Below the pieces are notes generated by a model. That model worked only from the letters and a program-made list of their open reading frames with translations. It had not been told where the DNA came from and did not search any database. A stretch of 15,751 nt of DNA. Origin: Burkholderiales bacterium (GTDB taxonomy: Bacteria > Pseudomonadota > Gammaproteobacteria > Burkholderiales > Burkholderiaceae_C). Below, piece after piece: positions 1 through 6,572 of this stretch (positions are counted from its first letter, which is position 1; every line of letters begins with the position of its first letter). The translations under genes were made by a program, and so were the position numbers. The stretch spans positions 1 through 15,751 of the forward strand of contig CANHOE010000019.1 in NCBI GenBank assembly GCA_947462175.1. Direction: 5' to 3'.

Positions 1-2
1 CG

Positions 3-644
3 CTCGGTGATGCCCTGGCCACAGGCTTGCGTCAACTGGGGCACGTGGTCGACTGGTTCCGTGATGGCCATCAGGCGAATTCCGCCTTGTCCAGCGCCCC
101 GTATGACGCGGTGGTGCTCGATCTGGGTCTGCCAGGCACCGATGGCATGGTCTGGCTGGAGCGTTGGCGCAGTCGCGAGCAGACGGTGCCTGTGCTGATC
201 CTGACCGCGCGAGATGGTGTCGAGCAGCGCATTGCCGGGCTGGATGCCGGCGCAGACGATTACCTGGTCAAACCGATCACCATCGACGAGTTGGCGGCGC
301 GCCTGCGCGCCATGGTGCGCCGCTCCGCCGGTCGCGCGCAATCGGTGTGGCAGCACGGTGAGCTGGAGTACGACCCATCGACCAAGCTGGTGCGTTGGCG
401 CGGGGCGACCGTCGAGCTGACTGGCTTGGAGATGACCTTGCTGGAAGCGCTGCTGAAACACCCCCAGCGCGTGCTGTCGAAGACCCACCTGCAGCAGATG
501 ATCTACGACTGGGGTGGCGGTGATCCGTCGAGCAACTCGCTGGAGGTGCACGTGCACCACCTGCGCCGCAAGATCGACCCCGCCATCGTGCGCACGGTCC
601 GTGGTGTTGGTTATGCGCTGGGCTCCGGAGAAGCCACTGCATGA
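3..644 (+). CDS. OmpR-family response regulator, QseB/PmrA type (5' partial)
   Basis: Cytoplasmic DNA-binding response regulator, the partner of the kinase that follows. The window opens inside the gene, and about 8-10 N-terminal residues with the acidic pocket are missing; 213 residues are visible. In visible numbering the receiver domain shows the phospho-acceptor Asp at about 40 (VVLDLGLPG), the switch Thr at about 68 (LTAR) and the conserved Lys at about 90 (LVKP). A winged-helix effector domain fills the rest and ends in the typical VHHLRRKI and VRGVGYAL stretches. The stop overlaps the kinase start as ATGA, which indicates translational coupling. The QseB/PmrA/TctD subfamily is suggested by similarity and by the partner kinase. 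The target is unknown; a PmrA-like half-site pair at 6495-6511 makes the neighbouring minus-strand cluster a plausible regulon member. Confidence 0.93.
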   Translation, partial: LGDALATGLRQLGHVVDWFRDGHQANSALSSAPYDAVVLDLGLPGTDGMVWLERWRSREQTVPVLILTARDGVEQRIAGLDAGADDYLVKPITIDELAARLRAMVRRSAGRAQSVWQHGELEYDPSTKLVRWRGATVELTGLEMTLLEALLKHPQRVLSKTHLQQMIYDWGGGDPSSNSLEVHVHHLRRKIDPAIVRTVRGVGYALGSGEATA

Positions 645-2017
645 GCCTGCAGCGCCGGTTGTTGCTCTATCTTTTGATCTGCGCGCCGCTGGTGTGGGGC
701 GTCGCGCTGTACCAGTCGATCAAGCAGGCGCGCTACGAAGTCAACGAGATGTACGACGTCGAGTTGATACGCCTGGCTCGGCAGGTGCAGGCCACGATGC
801 GTTCCGATGCCTATTTGTCCAGCCTGCCACAGCCGTTGTCGGCCGAGGGCAGCGCCGAGCCGGGCACGGCCGATGTGCGCGACCTGGCGCTGGCTGTCTG
901 GGACTCGACCGGATCGCTGGTGCTGTCGGACAGCGAAGGGGTCCAGTTGAAACGCTATCCGGACGCTGTCGGTTTTCGCAACGAAGACCTGCAGGGCAAG
1001 CCCTGGCGTATCTACTACCTGCAGTCGGCGACCGGTGCCTGGCTGGTGGCTGCCGGGCAGCGAGTCAAGGAGCGTGACGAACTGGTCTACAGCGTGACCG
1101 CCAGTCAGATCACGCCTTGGATCCTTGTGCTTCCGGCGCTGCTGATCGCAATGGCCCTGGCGGTGCGACGCGCGCTGGCACCCGTGCGCGATCTGACGGC
1201 CGAGCTCAAGGCGCGCGATGCCACGGACCTGCGCCACATCCCGAATACCACCACACCCGCGGAACTGAAGCCCCTGGTCGTTGCGATGAACGGTCTGTTC
1301 CAGCGCATCGAGGAAACGCTGGGCCGCGAACGGCGCTTCACCGCCGATGCGGCCCACGAACTGCGCACGCCGCTGGCGGTGTTGCGGGCGCAGTGGGACG
1401 TGGTGCGCCGCAGTGCCGGTGGCGTCGAGCGCGAGCAGGCGGAGGCCAAGCTCAGCCAAGGCATGGATCGGCTGGATCGATTGGTCACGCAAATGCTGGC
1501 GCTGTCGCACCTGGAGTCGGCGGTGGAGCCCAGTGGACAGCTGGCGATGACAACACCTGTGCAGTGGCCTCCGGTGGTCGAACAGGCGATCAGCGACTGC
1601 CTGCCCGTTGCCGAGCGGCGGCACATCGAGCTGGCTTGCGAATGGCCGCCCGAAGGTGTGCAGCCGATGCCGTTGAACGGCGACGCCAACCTGTTGAACG
1701 TGCTGCTGCGCAACCTGGTCGACAACGCGGTGCGTTATGCGCCAGCCGGCTCACTGGTGACCTTGCGTGTGCTGCCTGACCGACTCGAAGTCGACAACGA
1801 TGGCGAGCCACTGCCCGCGGCACAGATTGCGCGGATGGGCGAGCGCTTCCATCGGCCCGAGGGGCAACAGGAGTCTGGCAGCGGCCTCGGCGTATCGATC
1901 GTGCAACGCATTGCCGCATTGCATGGCCTGGCAGTGGTCATCGGCGCACGCGCCGATGGCACAGGCGTGCAGGTGACGCTGCGGCCGACCAAACAGGCTG
2001 CGGTCAGCGCGGCTTGA
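641..2017 (+). CDS. Sensor histidine kinase, QseC/TctE type
   Basis: Inner-membrane sensor kinase of 458 residues, a normal length for the QseC/TctE group. The first membrane helix is at about 7-25. A periplasmic sensor region at about 27-155 resembles the 2CSK_N type (AVWDSTGSLVLSDSEG at 85-100), and the second helix is at about 157-177. A HAMP-like linker follows, then the phospho-acceptor His239 in AAHELRTPL, the N box with Asn362 (LVDNAVRYAP), a G1-like VDNDGEP at 384-390 and the G2 loop GSGLG at 413-417. All catalytic motifs are intact. The start overlaps the regulator stop by four bases. The 3' end overlaps the convergent TPR gene by 14 bp with no terminator between them. The ligand is not deducible; QseC-type sensors have been linked to very different signals. 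Confidence 0.95.
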   Translation: MSLQRRLLLYLLICAPLVWGVALYQSIKQARYEVNEMYDVELIRLARQVQATMRSDAYLSSLPQPLSAEGSAEPGTADVRDLALAVWDSTGSLVLSDSEGVQLKRYPDAVGFRNEDLQGKPWRIYYLQSATGAWLVAAGQRVKERDELVYSVTASQITPWILVLPALLIAMALAVRRALAPVRDLTAELKARDATDLRHIPNTTTPAELKPLVVAMNGLFQRIEETLGRERRFTADAAHELRTPLAVLRAQWDVVRRSAGGVEREQAEAKLSQGMDRLDRLVTQMLALSHLESAVEPSGQLAMTTPVQWPPVVEQAISDCLPVAERRHIELACEWPPEGVQPMPLNGDANLLNVLLRNLVDNAVRYAPAGSLVTLRVLPDRLEVDNDGEPLPAAQIARMGERFHRPEGQQESGSGLGVSIVQRIAALHGLAVVIGARADGTGVQVTLRPTKQAAVSAA

Positions 2018-2714
2018 TCTTGGCGATCAGCGCGCGGACCTCTTCGCGTCGGCCTGCATCCGAAATCTGGCGGCCGGGGCGCGGCGCGGCCTGCAGTGCT
2101 CGCTCCAGGTAGGCCATCGCCTCGTCGGCATGATCGGTCTCCGACAACAGTTCGCCGTAGAAAAAATTGGCGTCGATGCCCTTGGGGTTCAGCGAGAGCC
2201 CCTTTTGCAGCAGTTCGCGGGCCTTGTCCTTGTCGCCGAAGCCGAGCGGCCAGCCGGGTACCTTGTAGTAGAGGACCGCCAGGCTGGTGTACGCCGAGCC
2301 GTCGAGCGCGTTGCCATCGATCTTGATCGCCGATTCGTACATCGCCTTGGCCTGCTTGGCGAGGCTGATCGCGCCCAGGCCACCCTTGGCCCCCGCCCAG
2401 GAGGCGGTGATGATGCCTTCCCAGATGAGCGCCTCGCTGCGGCCGGCGTAGGTATTGCTGACCTGATGCGCCTTGGTGGCCAGCGCTTCGTAGCGCTTTT
2501 CGCGCTCTCCGTTCGCACTCTGGTACTTGATGACTTCCCATTCGTGCTGCAACTCGACCACGGCATCGTCAATGCTCGCCGCCTGGGCCCTCAACGGGTG
2601 CAGGGTGATCGCGCTGGCAGCGCTGAAGATGGCAAGTGAGAGTAGCAGTCGCCGTCGTGAAGTGCCGGTCATGGCAAGCGAAGCGAGACCGCCAATGTTG
2701 TCTGAAGAGTTCAT
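2004..2714 (-). CDS. Exported TPR-repeat protein, copy 1 (paralogue of 6573-7277)
   Basis: Predicted secreted protein of 236 residues. The N-terminus carries an Arg-rich start (TSRRRLLLSL at 18-27), a hydrophobic core and an AQA/A cleavage site near residue 45. The arginines could make it a Tat substrate, but a Sec signal is equally compatible. The mature part has tetratricopeptide-like helical pairs, with the clearest repeat from about 160 to 215 (ARELLQKGLSLNPKG, then EAMAYLERALQ). Its ATG overlaps the SDR stop in a TCAT/ATGA arrangement, so it is the last gene of the minus-strand operon. Hand alignment of the mature part with the protein at 6573-7277 gives 109 identities in 189 positions, about 58%. 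It may be an assembly or binding protein for the cluster product; no catalytic motif is seen. Confidence 0.85.
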   Translation of the reverse strand: MNSSDNIGGLASLAMTGTSRRRLLLSLAIFSAASAITLHPLRAQAASIDDAVVELQHEWEVIKYQSANGEREKRYEALATKAHQVSNTYAGRSEALIWEGIITASWAGAKGGLGAISLAKQAKAMYESAIKIDGNALDGSAYTSLAVLYYKVPGWPLGFGDKDKARELLQKGLSLNPKGIDANFFYGELLSETDHADEAMAYLERALQAAPRPGRQISDAGRREEVRALIAKIKPR

Positions 2715-3577
2715 GATTCGGTCCTGGAAGACGGGGTGAGGGTTCGGGGTGGGTGCGACTGCGCGGGCAAGCCTGAATGCGGACTCGCTGTTGGCAAGCT
2801 GCTGCGGTGCCGATCGAAGGCGCCGTCCAGCAGACTGGGCGCCAGGCCATTGAGGCGCACCGCCAGCTTTTCTGGGAAGCCCAGATAGCGCTCTGCCGCT
2901 TCGCTTTCCAGCAGCTCGAGCAGTGCAAGTGCCACTGACTGCGGCGCGTCCGTTGCCGCGCCGGTGGCTTTGTTGTAGGTCTCGACGTCAGCCGAATTGA
3001 AGCCCGTGCGGGTGCTGCGTGGGCCGAGGTACTGGACGCGTACGGTGCCGTCGCCCAGTTCGCGTCGCAAGGCCTCGGCGAAGCCACGCAAGCCGAACTT
3101 GCTGGCGCTGTAGACGCTGAAGCCGGGCAACCCGATGCGCCCGAGCGCCGAGCCCACGCAGATCACCTGGGCCTGGGGCAGGCGGTGCAGGTGCGGCAGC
3201 AGGGCCTGTGTAAGCAGCATGGGTGCCAGCAGGTTGGTGTTGAGTACGCGCTGGATGTCGGCAGTGCCCAGCGATTCAAGCCGGCCGAAGCTCGGCACCC
3301 CCGCGTTGTGCACCACCACGTTGGCCCCCCAGGTCAGGGCAGCGTCGCGGAGCTCGTCGATGGCGGCTGGATCGCACAGATCGGCGGCATGGCAACGGAC
3401 CCGATCGGGCGATGCCTCCAATGAGCCGCAAGCGTCATGGGCCAGCGCGGTCAGCGCCGGCATCGATCGGCCCACCAGCATCACCGCCGCACCGGAGTGA
3501 AACAGCGCGTGGGCCATGGCGCGGCCGATGCCGCCGCTGGCGCCGGTCAGCAGAACGCGCGCGTCGCCGACTTTCAT
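2711..3577 (-). CDS. Short-chain dehydrogenase/reductase
   Basis: NAD(P)-dependent oxidoreductase of the classical SDR type, 288 residues. The cofactor-binding TGASGGIG is at 11-18 and the structural NAG at 91-93. The catalytic residues are Ser143 (VGSALG) and Tyr156/Lys160 (YSASK). An Arg at 37 after the second strand (LVGRS) favours NADP(H), an inference from family trends. The last 30 or so residues are Ser/Pro-rich and beyond the SDR fold. The start overlaps the diiron-protein stop by four bases and the stop overlaps the TPR-1 start by four bases, so it is tightly coupled within the operon. It would reduce a carbonyl or oxidise an alcohol in the pathway; the substrate is unknown. SDR assignment is firm, the specific reaction is not. 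Confidence 0.93.
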   Translation of the reverse strand: MKVGDARVLLTGASGGIGRAMAHALFHSGAAVMLVGRSMPALTALAHDACGSLEASPDRVRCHAADLCDPAAIDELRDAALTWGANVVVHNAGVPSFGRLESLGTADIQRVLNTNLLAPMLLTQALLPHLHRLPQAQVICVGSALGRIGLPGFSVYSASKFGLRGFAEALRRELGDGTVRVQYLGPRSTRTGFNSADVETYNKATGAATDAPQSVALALLELLESEAAERYLGFPEKLAVRLNGLAPSLLDGAFDRHRSSLPTASPHSGLPAQSHPPRTLTPSSRTES

Positions 3578-4272
3578 GCCGTCACCTCTGCGGCGTGGGC
3601 CAGCTGGCCGAGGGCGCGCGATCCGGGCAGTGGCAAGCCTCGGAACACATCGCCATACAAGCGGAAGAAGGCACTGGCGGCGTGCACGATGTCGGCCTGG
3701 TCCTGCGGGTCCTCGATCCGGCCCATCAAGTCCTCGAAATGCGCGGTGTGTTCGCGGTCGAGCAAGCCGTGCGAGCGCAGGTAGCTGAAGGCGGCGTCGG
3801 GCAGTGCCAAAACCTTCTGGATCTGCTGTGTCGCCAACAAGGCCAGCGACACGCTGGTGCCCTCGAGCACATGCACCATGCCGAGGAAACAGAGCGGGTT
3901 GCGACGCGCGATGGTGTCGTAGGCATACGCCACCATCACTTCAGTGGCATGACCAGGGGCGCCGGCGCGCACCGCTTCGGCATCGCCTCCGCAGGCCCGG
4001 ATGTCATCGAGGATCCACTCATCGTGGCCTTGTTCTTCGGCAACGTACTCTGTCAGCGGCTCTCGCAGCCACCGGTTGCGCTCTGGCAGCGCAGCGCGAC
4101 ACGCCTGGAGCAGCGGCACCGTGTGGCGCACATGGTGGTAGGCCTCGCGCAGGAAGGCCAGGTAGCTGGGCAGCGAGACCTCGCCGCGCAGCGTGCCCTG
4201 GATGATGGGTGTGCTGAGCAGGCCCTGGCGGGCCTCGGCGGTCTGTTCGAGAAGGCGGGTGTGGAAGTTCAT
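3574..4272 (-). CDS. Heme-oxygenase-like diiron protein (TenA/PqqC superfamily)
   Basis: A 232-residue all-helical protein of the TenA/PqqC/heme-oxygenase-like superfamily, to which the iron-dependent oxidases UndA, BesC and CADD belong. Candidate metal ligands are present with CADD-like spacing: Glu43 and His50 (REAYHHVRH), Glu137 (HVLEGTS), and His168, Asp172 and His175 (SHGLLDREH). An extra acidic/His patch, EEQGH, is at 79-83. True TenA thiaminases use a catalytic Cys and lack this ligand set, so a thiamine role is unlikely despite the nearby thi genes. The ATG at 4272 is chosen because the domain begins there; the frame stays open upstream, but only over the ligase 3' end. No clear Shine-Dalgarno sequence is seen. 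It lies 34 bp after the ligase and overlaps the SDR by four bases. An oxygen-dependent oxidation or C-C cleavage of an acyl substrate is the likeliest role. Confidence 0.85.
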   Translation of the reverse strand: MNFHTRLLEQTAEARQGLLSTPIIQGTLRGEVSLPSYLAFLREAYHHVRHTVPLLQACRAALPERNRWLREPLTEYVAEEQGHDEWILDDIRACGGDAEAVRAGAPGHATEVMVAYAYDTIARRNPLCFLGMVHVLEGTSVSLALLATQQIQKVLALPDAAFSYLRSHGLLDREHTAHFEDLMGRIEDPQDQADIVHAASAFFRLYGDVFRGLPLPGSRALGQLAHAAEVTA

Positions 4273-4306
4273 GGGGTGCTTGTCGTGGGTTGGTCGCAGG
4301 AGCGCT

Positions 4307-5797
4307 TCAACGGAAGGCGAGGTGAAGGATCGGAGCGCGCTGGCTGCGGGTGCCGAGCGCGCTGGCATGGCGTTGCCAGATGGCGGTGCGCTGTGGTCGG
4401 CCGTTGGCGGTGGCGAGGCCCGAGGCCGCATCGAACGGGTCGCTGGCGCGCACCCAGCGCTGGACCCGGGCATAGTCGGGCAAGCCTGCATTGGCGCTGT
4501 CGACCGCTGCTTGCAGCTTGGCATCGGTGGCGTCGGGCAACACCGGCCACAGCACCGCGCTGAGCGCAGGTTGCGCTTCTCCGAACACCACGGCCTGCGC
4601 AATCGCATCTTCGCTGCGCAGCGCGGTCTCGACCCATTCAGGTGACACATTGCGGCCGTACGCGGTGATCAGCACGTGCTTCTTGCGACCGCGCAGGTGC
4701 AGGTAGCCATCGGCATCGATCTCGCCCAGATCCCCGCTCGGCCACCACTCGGAGGCAGGTGCCACATCGCCCAGGTAGCCGCTGTACAGGCTGCCGGCGA
4801 TCTCGATCTCGCCATCGCCGGCGACGCGCAGCCGTGTGTGCGGCAAGGCACGTCCGGCGGTCCCAGGGCGATCCGCCCCAGGAAGATTCAGCGTCTGCAC
4901 CGAAGCACCTTCCGAGAGGCCATAACCTTCGTAGGCAGGTATCCCCACGGCGCGTGCCGCGAGGATCAGCCTGGCGCCGACCGCCGCGCCACCGACCGCC
5001 ACGAACTTCAGTGAATCAGGTGCGCGCTGCCCGGTCTGCATCAGCTGCGCAGTCCAGGCGCGCAGCATCTGTGGCAGCAGGATCACGCTGTGCGGGCGAT
5101 GCTGGGCGACCGCAGACTGAAAACGTGCAGCATCGAAGCCTGACGCGCCGGTCAGGCCGATCTCGCGCATCGGCAGCGTGATGCAGGTCGTTCCCTGGGC
5201 CAGCGGAGCCATCAGTCCCGCCATGTTTTCCAGAAGAACCGAGTAGGGCAGCGCGCACAGATGCCGGCCGATCGCCAGCGGTGCCATGGCCTGCCGCAGG
5301 CCGTCGACCACCCGCTGCATTGCCACCGAACTCAGACAGACCCCTTTGGGGTGGCCTGTGGTGCCCGAGGTGTAGGTGATCTTCGCTGTGCCGGCCGGCA
5401 TCGCAACGCTTGGGGCGGAGAGTTGCAGAAGCACCAGTGGCTGCTGCGCCAACTCGATCGGCAGACCCGCTGTCTGAGGCCAGGACATCGCTGCTTCGCG
5501 GCTGGTCAGCAGGGTGTCGACCCCGGCCGAGCGCAGCGCATGAGCGATCTGCGCCGGGGTGAAAAACGCCGGCAGCGGCACATGCACCACGCCCGCCTGC
5601 GCCGCGGCCAGATCGGCCACCACCCACGCTGCCGAGTTGTCGAGCAGGGTCGCGAACACGCGCGAGCCTTGCGCGGTCAGTCGTGCGGCGAACGACTCCA
5701 CCTCTGCATCCAGTTCGCCGCGGGTCCAGGTGCGCTGGCCATCGGCGAGGCAGATGGAACCGTCAGCGGAGGGCACGGCGCAAGTGGTGCGGATCAC
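4307..5797 (-). CDS. AMP-binding acyl-adenylate ligase (ANL superfamily)
   Basis: A 496-residue ANL-superfamily enzyme that should activate a carboxylic acid with ATP. Motifs with a GTG start at 5797: P-loop YTSGTTGHPKG at 142-152, A5 YEGYGLSEG at 289-297, A7 SGDLGEID at 354-361 and the hinge region GRKKHVLITAYGRN at 370-383. The A10 motif near the C-terminus reads TANGRPQR, so the usual catalytic lysine is Arg467. The GTG forms a GTGA overlap with the stop of the hemolysin-family gene, which fixes the start better than the longer open frame to 6010; those upstream residues look like antisense sequence. No carrier domain is present, so the acyl group would go to CoA, a separate carrier or directly to the neighbouring acyltransferase-like protein. 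Substrate unknown; fatty acid is a guess from context. Confidence 0.9.
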   Translation of the reverse strand: MIRTTCAVPSADGSICLADGQRTWTRGELDAEVESFAARLTAQGSRVFATLLDNSAAWVVADLAAAQAGVVHVPLPAFFTPAQIAHALRSAGVDTLLTSREAAMSWPQTAGLPIELAQQPLVLLQLSAPSVAMPAGTAKITYTSGTTGHPKGVCLSSVAMQRVVDGLRQAMAPLAIGRHLCALPYSVLLENMAGLMAPLAQGTTCITLPMREIGLTGASGFDAARFQSAVAQHRPHSVILLPQMLRAWTAQLMQTGQRAPDSLKFVAVGGAAVGARLILAARAVGIPAYEGYGLSEGASVQTLNLPGADRPGTAGRALPHTRLRVAGDGEIEIAGSLYSGYLGDVAPASEWWPSGDLGEIDADGYLHLRGRKKHVLITAYGRNVSPEWVETALRSEDAIAQAVVFGEAQPALSAVLWPVLPDATDAKLQAAVDSANAGLPDYARVQRWVRASDPFDAASGLATANGRPQRTAIWQRHASALGTRSQRAPILHLAFR

Positions 5798-6438
5798 GGG
5801 CGCTCCGCATCGGCGCGGCGGCGCGCCAACTGTCCCAGCGCCTGATGGAGGCGACCTGCCAGCACGACGGGTTGGTGTTCGTAGTAGCGGCCCCACTGGG
5901 CCGCATCGGCACCCAGTGAGTCTGGATCGGCCAGCCCCAGCGCCAGTGGTGTGATGCCCAGGCGCACGAACATGTGGCGCAGCCCAGTGGTCATCGTGCT
6001 GACTACCCATTCGAACGGCAGCGATTGCAGGTGCAAGGCGAGCAGGCCGATCAGGCGGCGTCCCTCACCGGCCCGCACGGCAGACAGATGCCCGATCTCG
6101 ACGATGCGATCACGCCGCGGCAACCCATCGGGCGGGGTCACCAGCAGCGATTCGATCGGCGCCTCGAAGTACCGTTCAAGGAACAAGGGCCCCTCGCCAG
6201 CGCAGCGGTACCCCGCCGCAGCAACGATGCCAGTGGCATCACTCAGGCTCACCAGCGTCGGGGTGAACTGCAGTACGTTGGCACCGTAATGCTGGACGTA
6301 GACGCTGCGGATGAAAGCCTCGACATCACCACGTTCCGGATCTCCGAGGGGGTGGATCGTCAGCGTCGGTTGGCCTTTGGGCTGGATCTGGCAGGGGGCA
6401 TCCGGCACGTGGTCGTGCGTGCACATGGCAGAGAACAT
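5794..6438 (-). CDS. Thermostable hemolysin family protein, putative acyltransferase
   Basis: Belongs to the family named after the Vibrio parahaemolyticus delta thermostable hemolysin. The 214-residue product shows the family pattern: FIRSVYVQHYGANVLQF, AGYR, LFLERYFE, a central RIVEIGHLSAVR, LRHMFVRLGI and WGRYYEHQPVV. The RIVEIG.L block recalls LuxI-type and PEP-CTERM-associated N-acyltransferases of the GNAT fold. I therefore read it as a possible acyltransferase rather than a toxin; this is inference. No signal peptide is visible, so it probably acts in the cytoplasm. The ATG at 6438 is preferred because GGGAG lies 5 nt upstream; an ATG at 6480 and a TTG at 6495 in the same frame lack such a site. 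It starts the coupled run into the ligase. Confidence 0.85.
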   Translation of the reverse strand: MFSAMCTHDHVPDAPCQIQPKGQPTLTIHPLGDPERGDVEAFIRSVYVQHYGANVLQFTPTLVSLSDATGIVAAAGYRCAGEGPLFLERYFEAPIESLLVTPPDGLPRRDRIVEIGHLSAVRAGEGRRLIGLLALHLQSLPFEWVVSTMTTGLRHMFVRLGITPLALGLADPDSLGADAAQWGRYYEHQPVVLAGRLHQALGQLARRRADAERP

Positions 6439-6443
6439 GAAGA

Positions 6444-6448
6444 CTCCC
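6444..6448 (-). promoter_or_regulatory. Shine-Dalgarno site of the hemolysin-family gene
   Basis: On the minus strand GGGAG is followed by 5 nt and then ATG at 6438. It is the only strong ribosome-binding site among the candidate starts and decides the start. It leaves about 134 bp of leader back to the TPR-2 stop. Confidence 0.6.
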
Positions 6449-6494
6449 GAAGCGGACCTGAACAGCGGTCGATGCGCCATCGTGCGCCGCCACA

Positions 6495-6511
6495 ATGAAG
6501 TCGAACTTAAC
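6495..6511 (-). promoter_or_regulatory. PmrA/QseB-like direct-repeat box
   Basis: The minus strand reads GTTAAG-TTCGA-CTTCAT. The PmrA consensus is YTTAAK-N5-YTTAAK (QseB: CTTAA-N6-CTTAA). Ten of twelve positions fit with exact 11-bp periodicity. It lies 57 bp upstream of the preferred ATG of the hemolysin-family gene, in the only sizeable gap of the cluster. The adjacent regulator at 3-644 belongs to the subfamily that binds such sites. A degenerate match can occur by chance. Confidence 0.4.
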
Positions 6512-6523
6512 TAAGCCGCGTGA

Positions 6524-6538
6524 AGATGGCTGCCATCT
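6524..6538. repeat. Inverted repeat in the TPR-2/hemolysin-family gap
   Basis: AGATGGC-T-GCCATCT is a perfect 7-bp palindrome with one central base; as RNA it would form a 6-bp stem with a 3-nt loop. No T-run follows on the minus strand, so it is a poor intrinsic terminator. It sits 13 bp upstream of the PmrA-like box and could be an operator or part of a leader. Confidence 0.4.
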
Positions 6539-6541
6539 CGC

Positions 6542-6556
6542 CCGTGTGCATCACGG
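6542..6556. repeat. Second inverted repeat in the same gap
   Basis: CCGTG-TGCAT-CACGG, with 5-bp arms and a 5-nt loop, is separated by 3 bp from the palindrome at 6524-6538. On the minus strand it follows the TPR-2 stop by 16 bp. No poly-T tract follows. The two stems could slow read-through from TPR-2 into the next gene. Confidence 0.3.
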
Positions 6557-6572
6557 ACTGCTGTCGGGAGGG

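Noticed and set aside
611..1624. Long minus-strand open frame (337 codons) antisense to the sensor kinase
   Set aside because: It mirrors a confirmed gene in GC-rich DNA, has no family motif and is Arg/Gln/His-rich in the way shadow frames are.
2130..2639. Plus-strand open frame antisense to TPR-1, and a similar one at 6495-7202 antisense to TPR-2
   Set aside because: Both occur opposite the paralogous genes and resemble each other only because the sense genes do; no start signals or family match.
3574..4272. TenA thiaminase II or PqqC function
   Set aside because: No catalytic Cys at the TenA position is evident and an iron-ligand pattern is present; no pqq genes are nearby.
5798..6010. 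N-terminal extension of the ligase frame
   Set aside because: This part is antisense-frame sequence over the hemolysin-family 3' end; the GTG overlapping that gene's stop is the better start.
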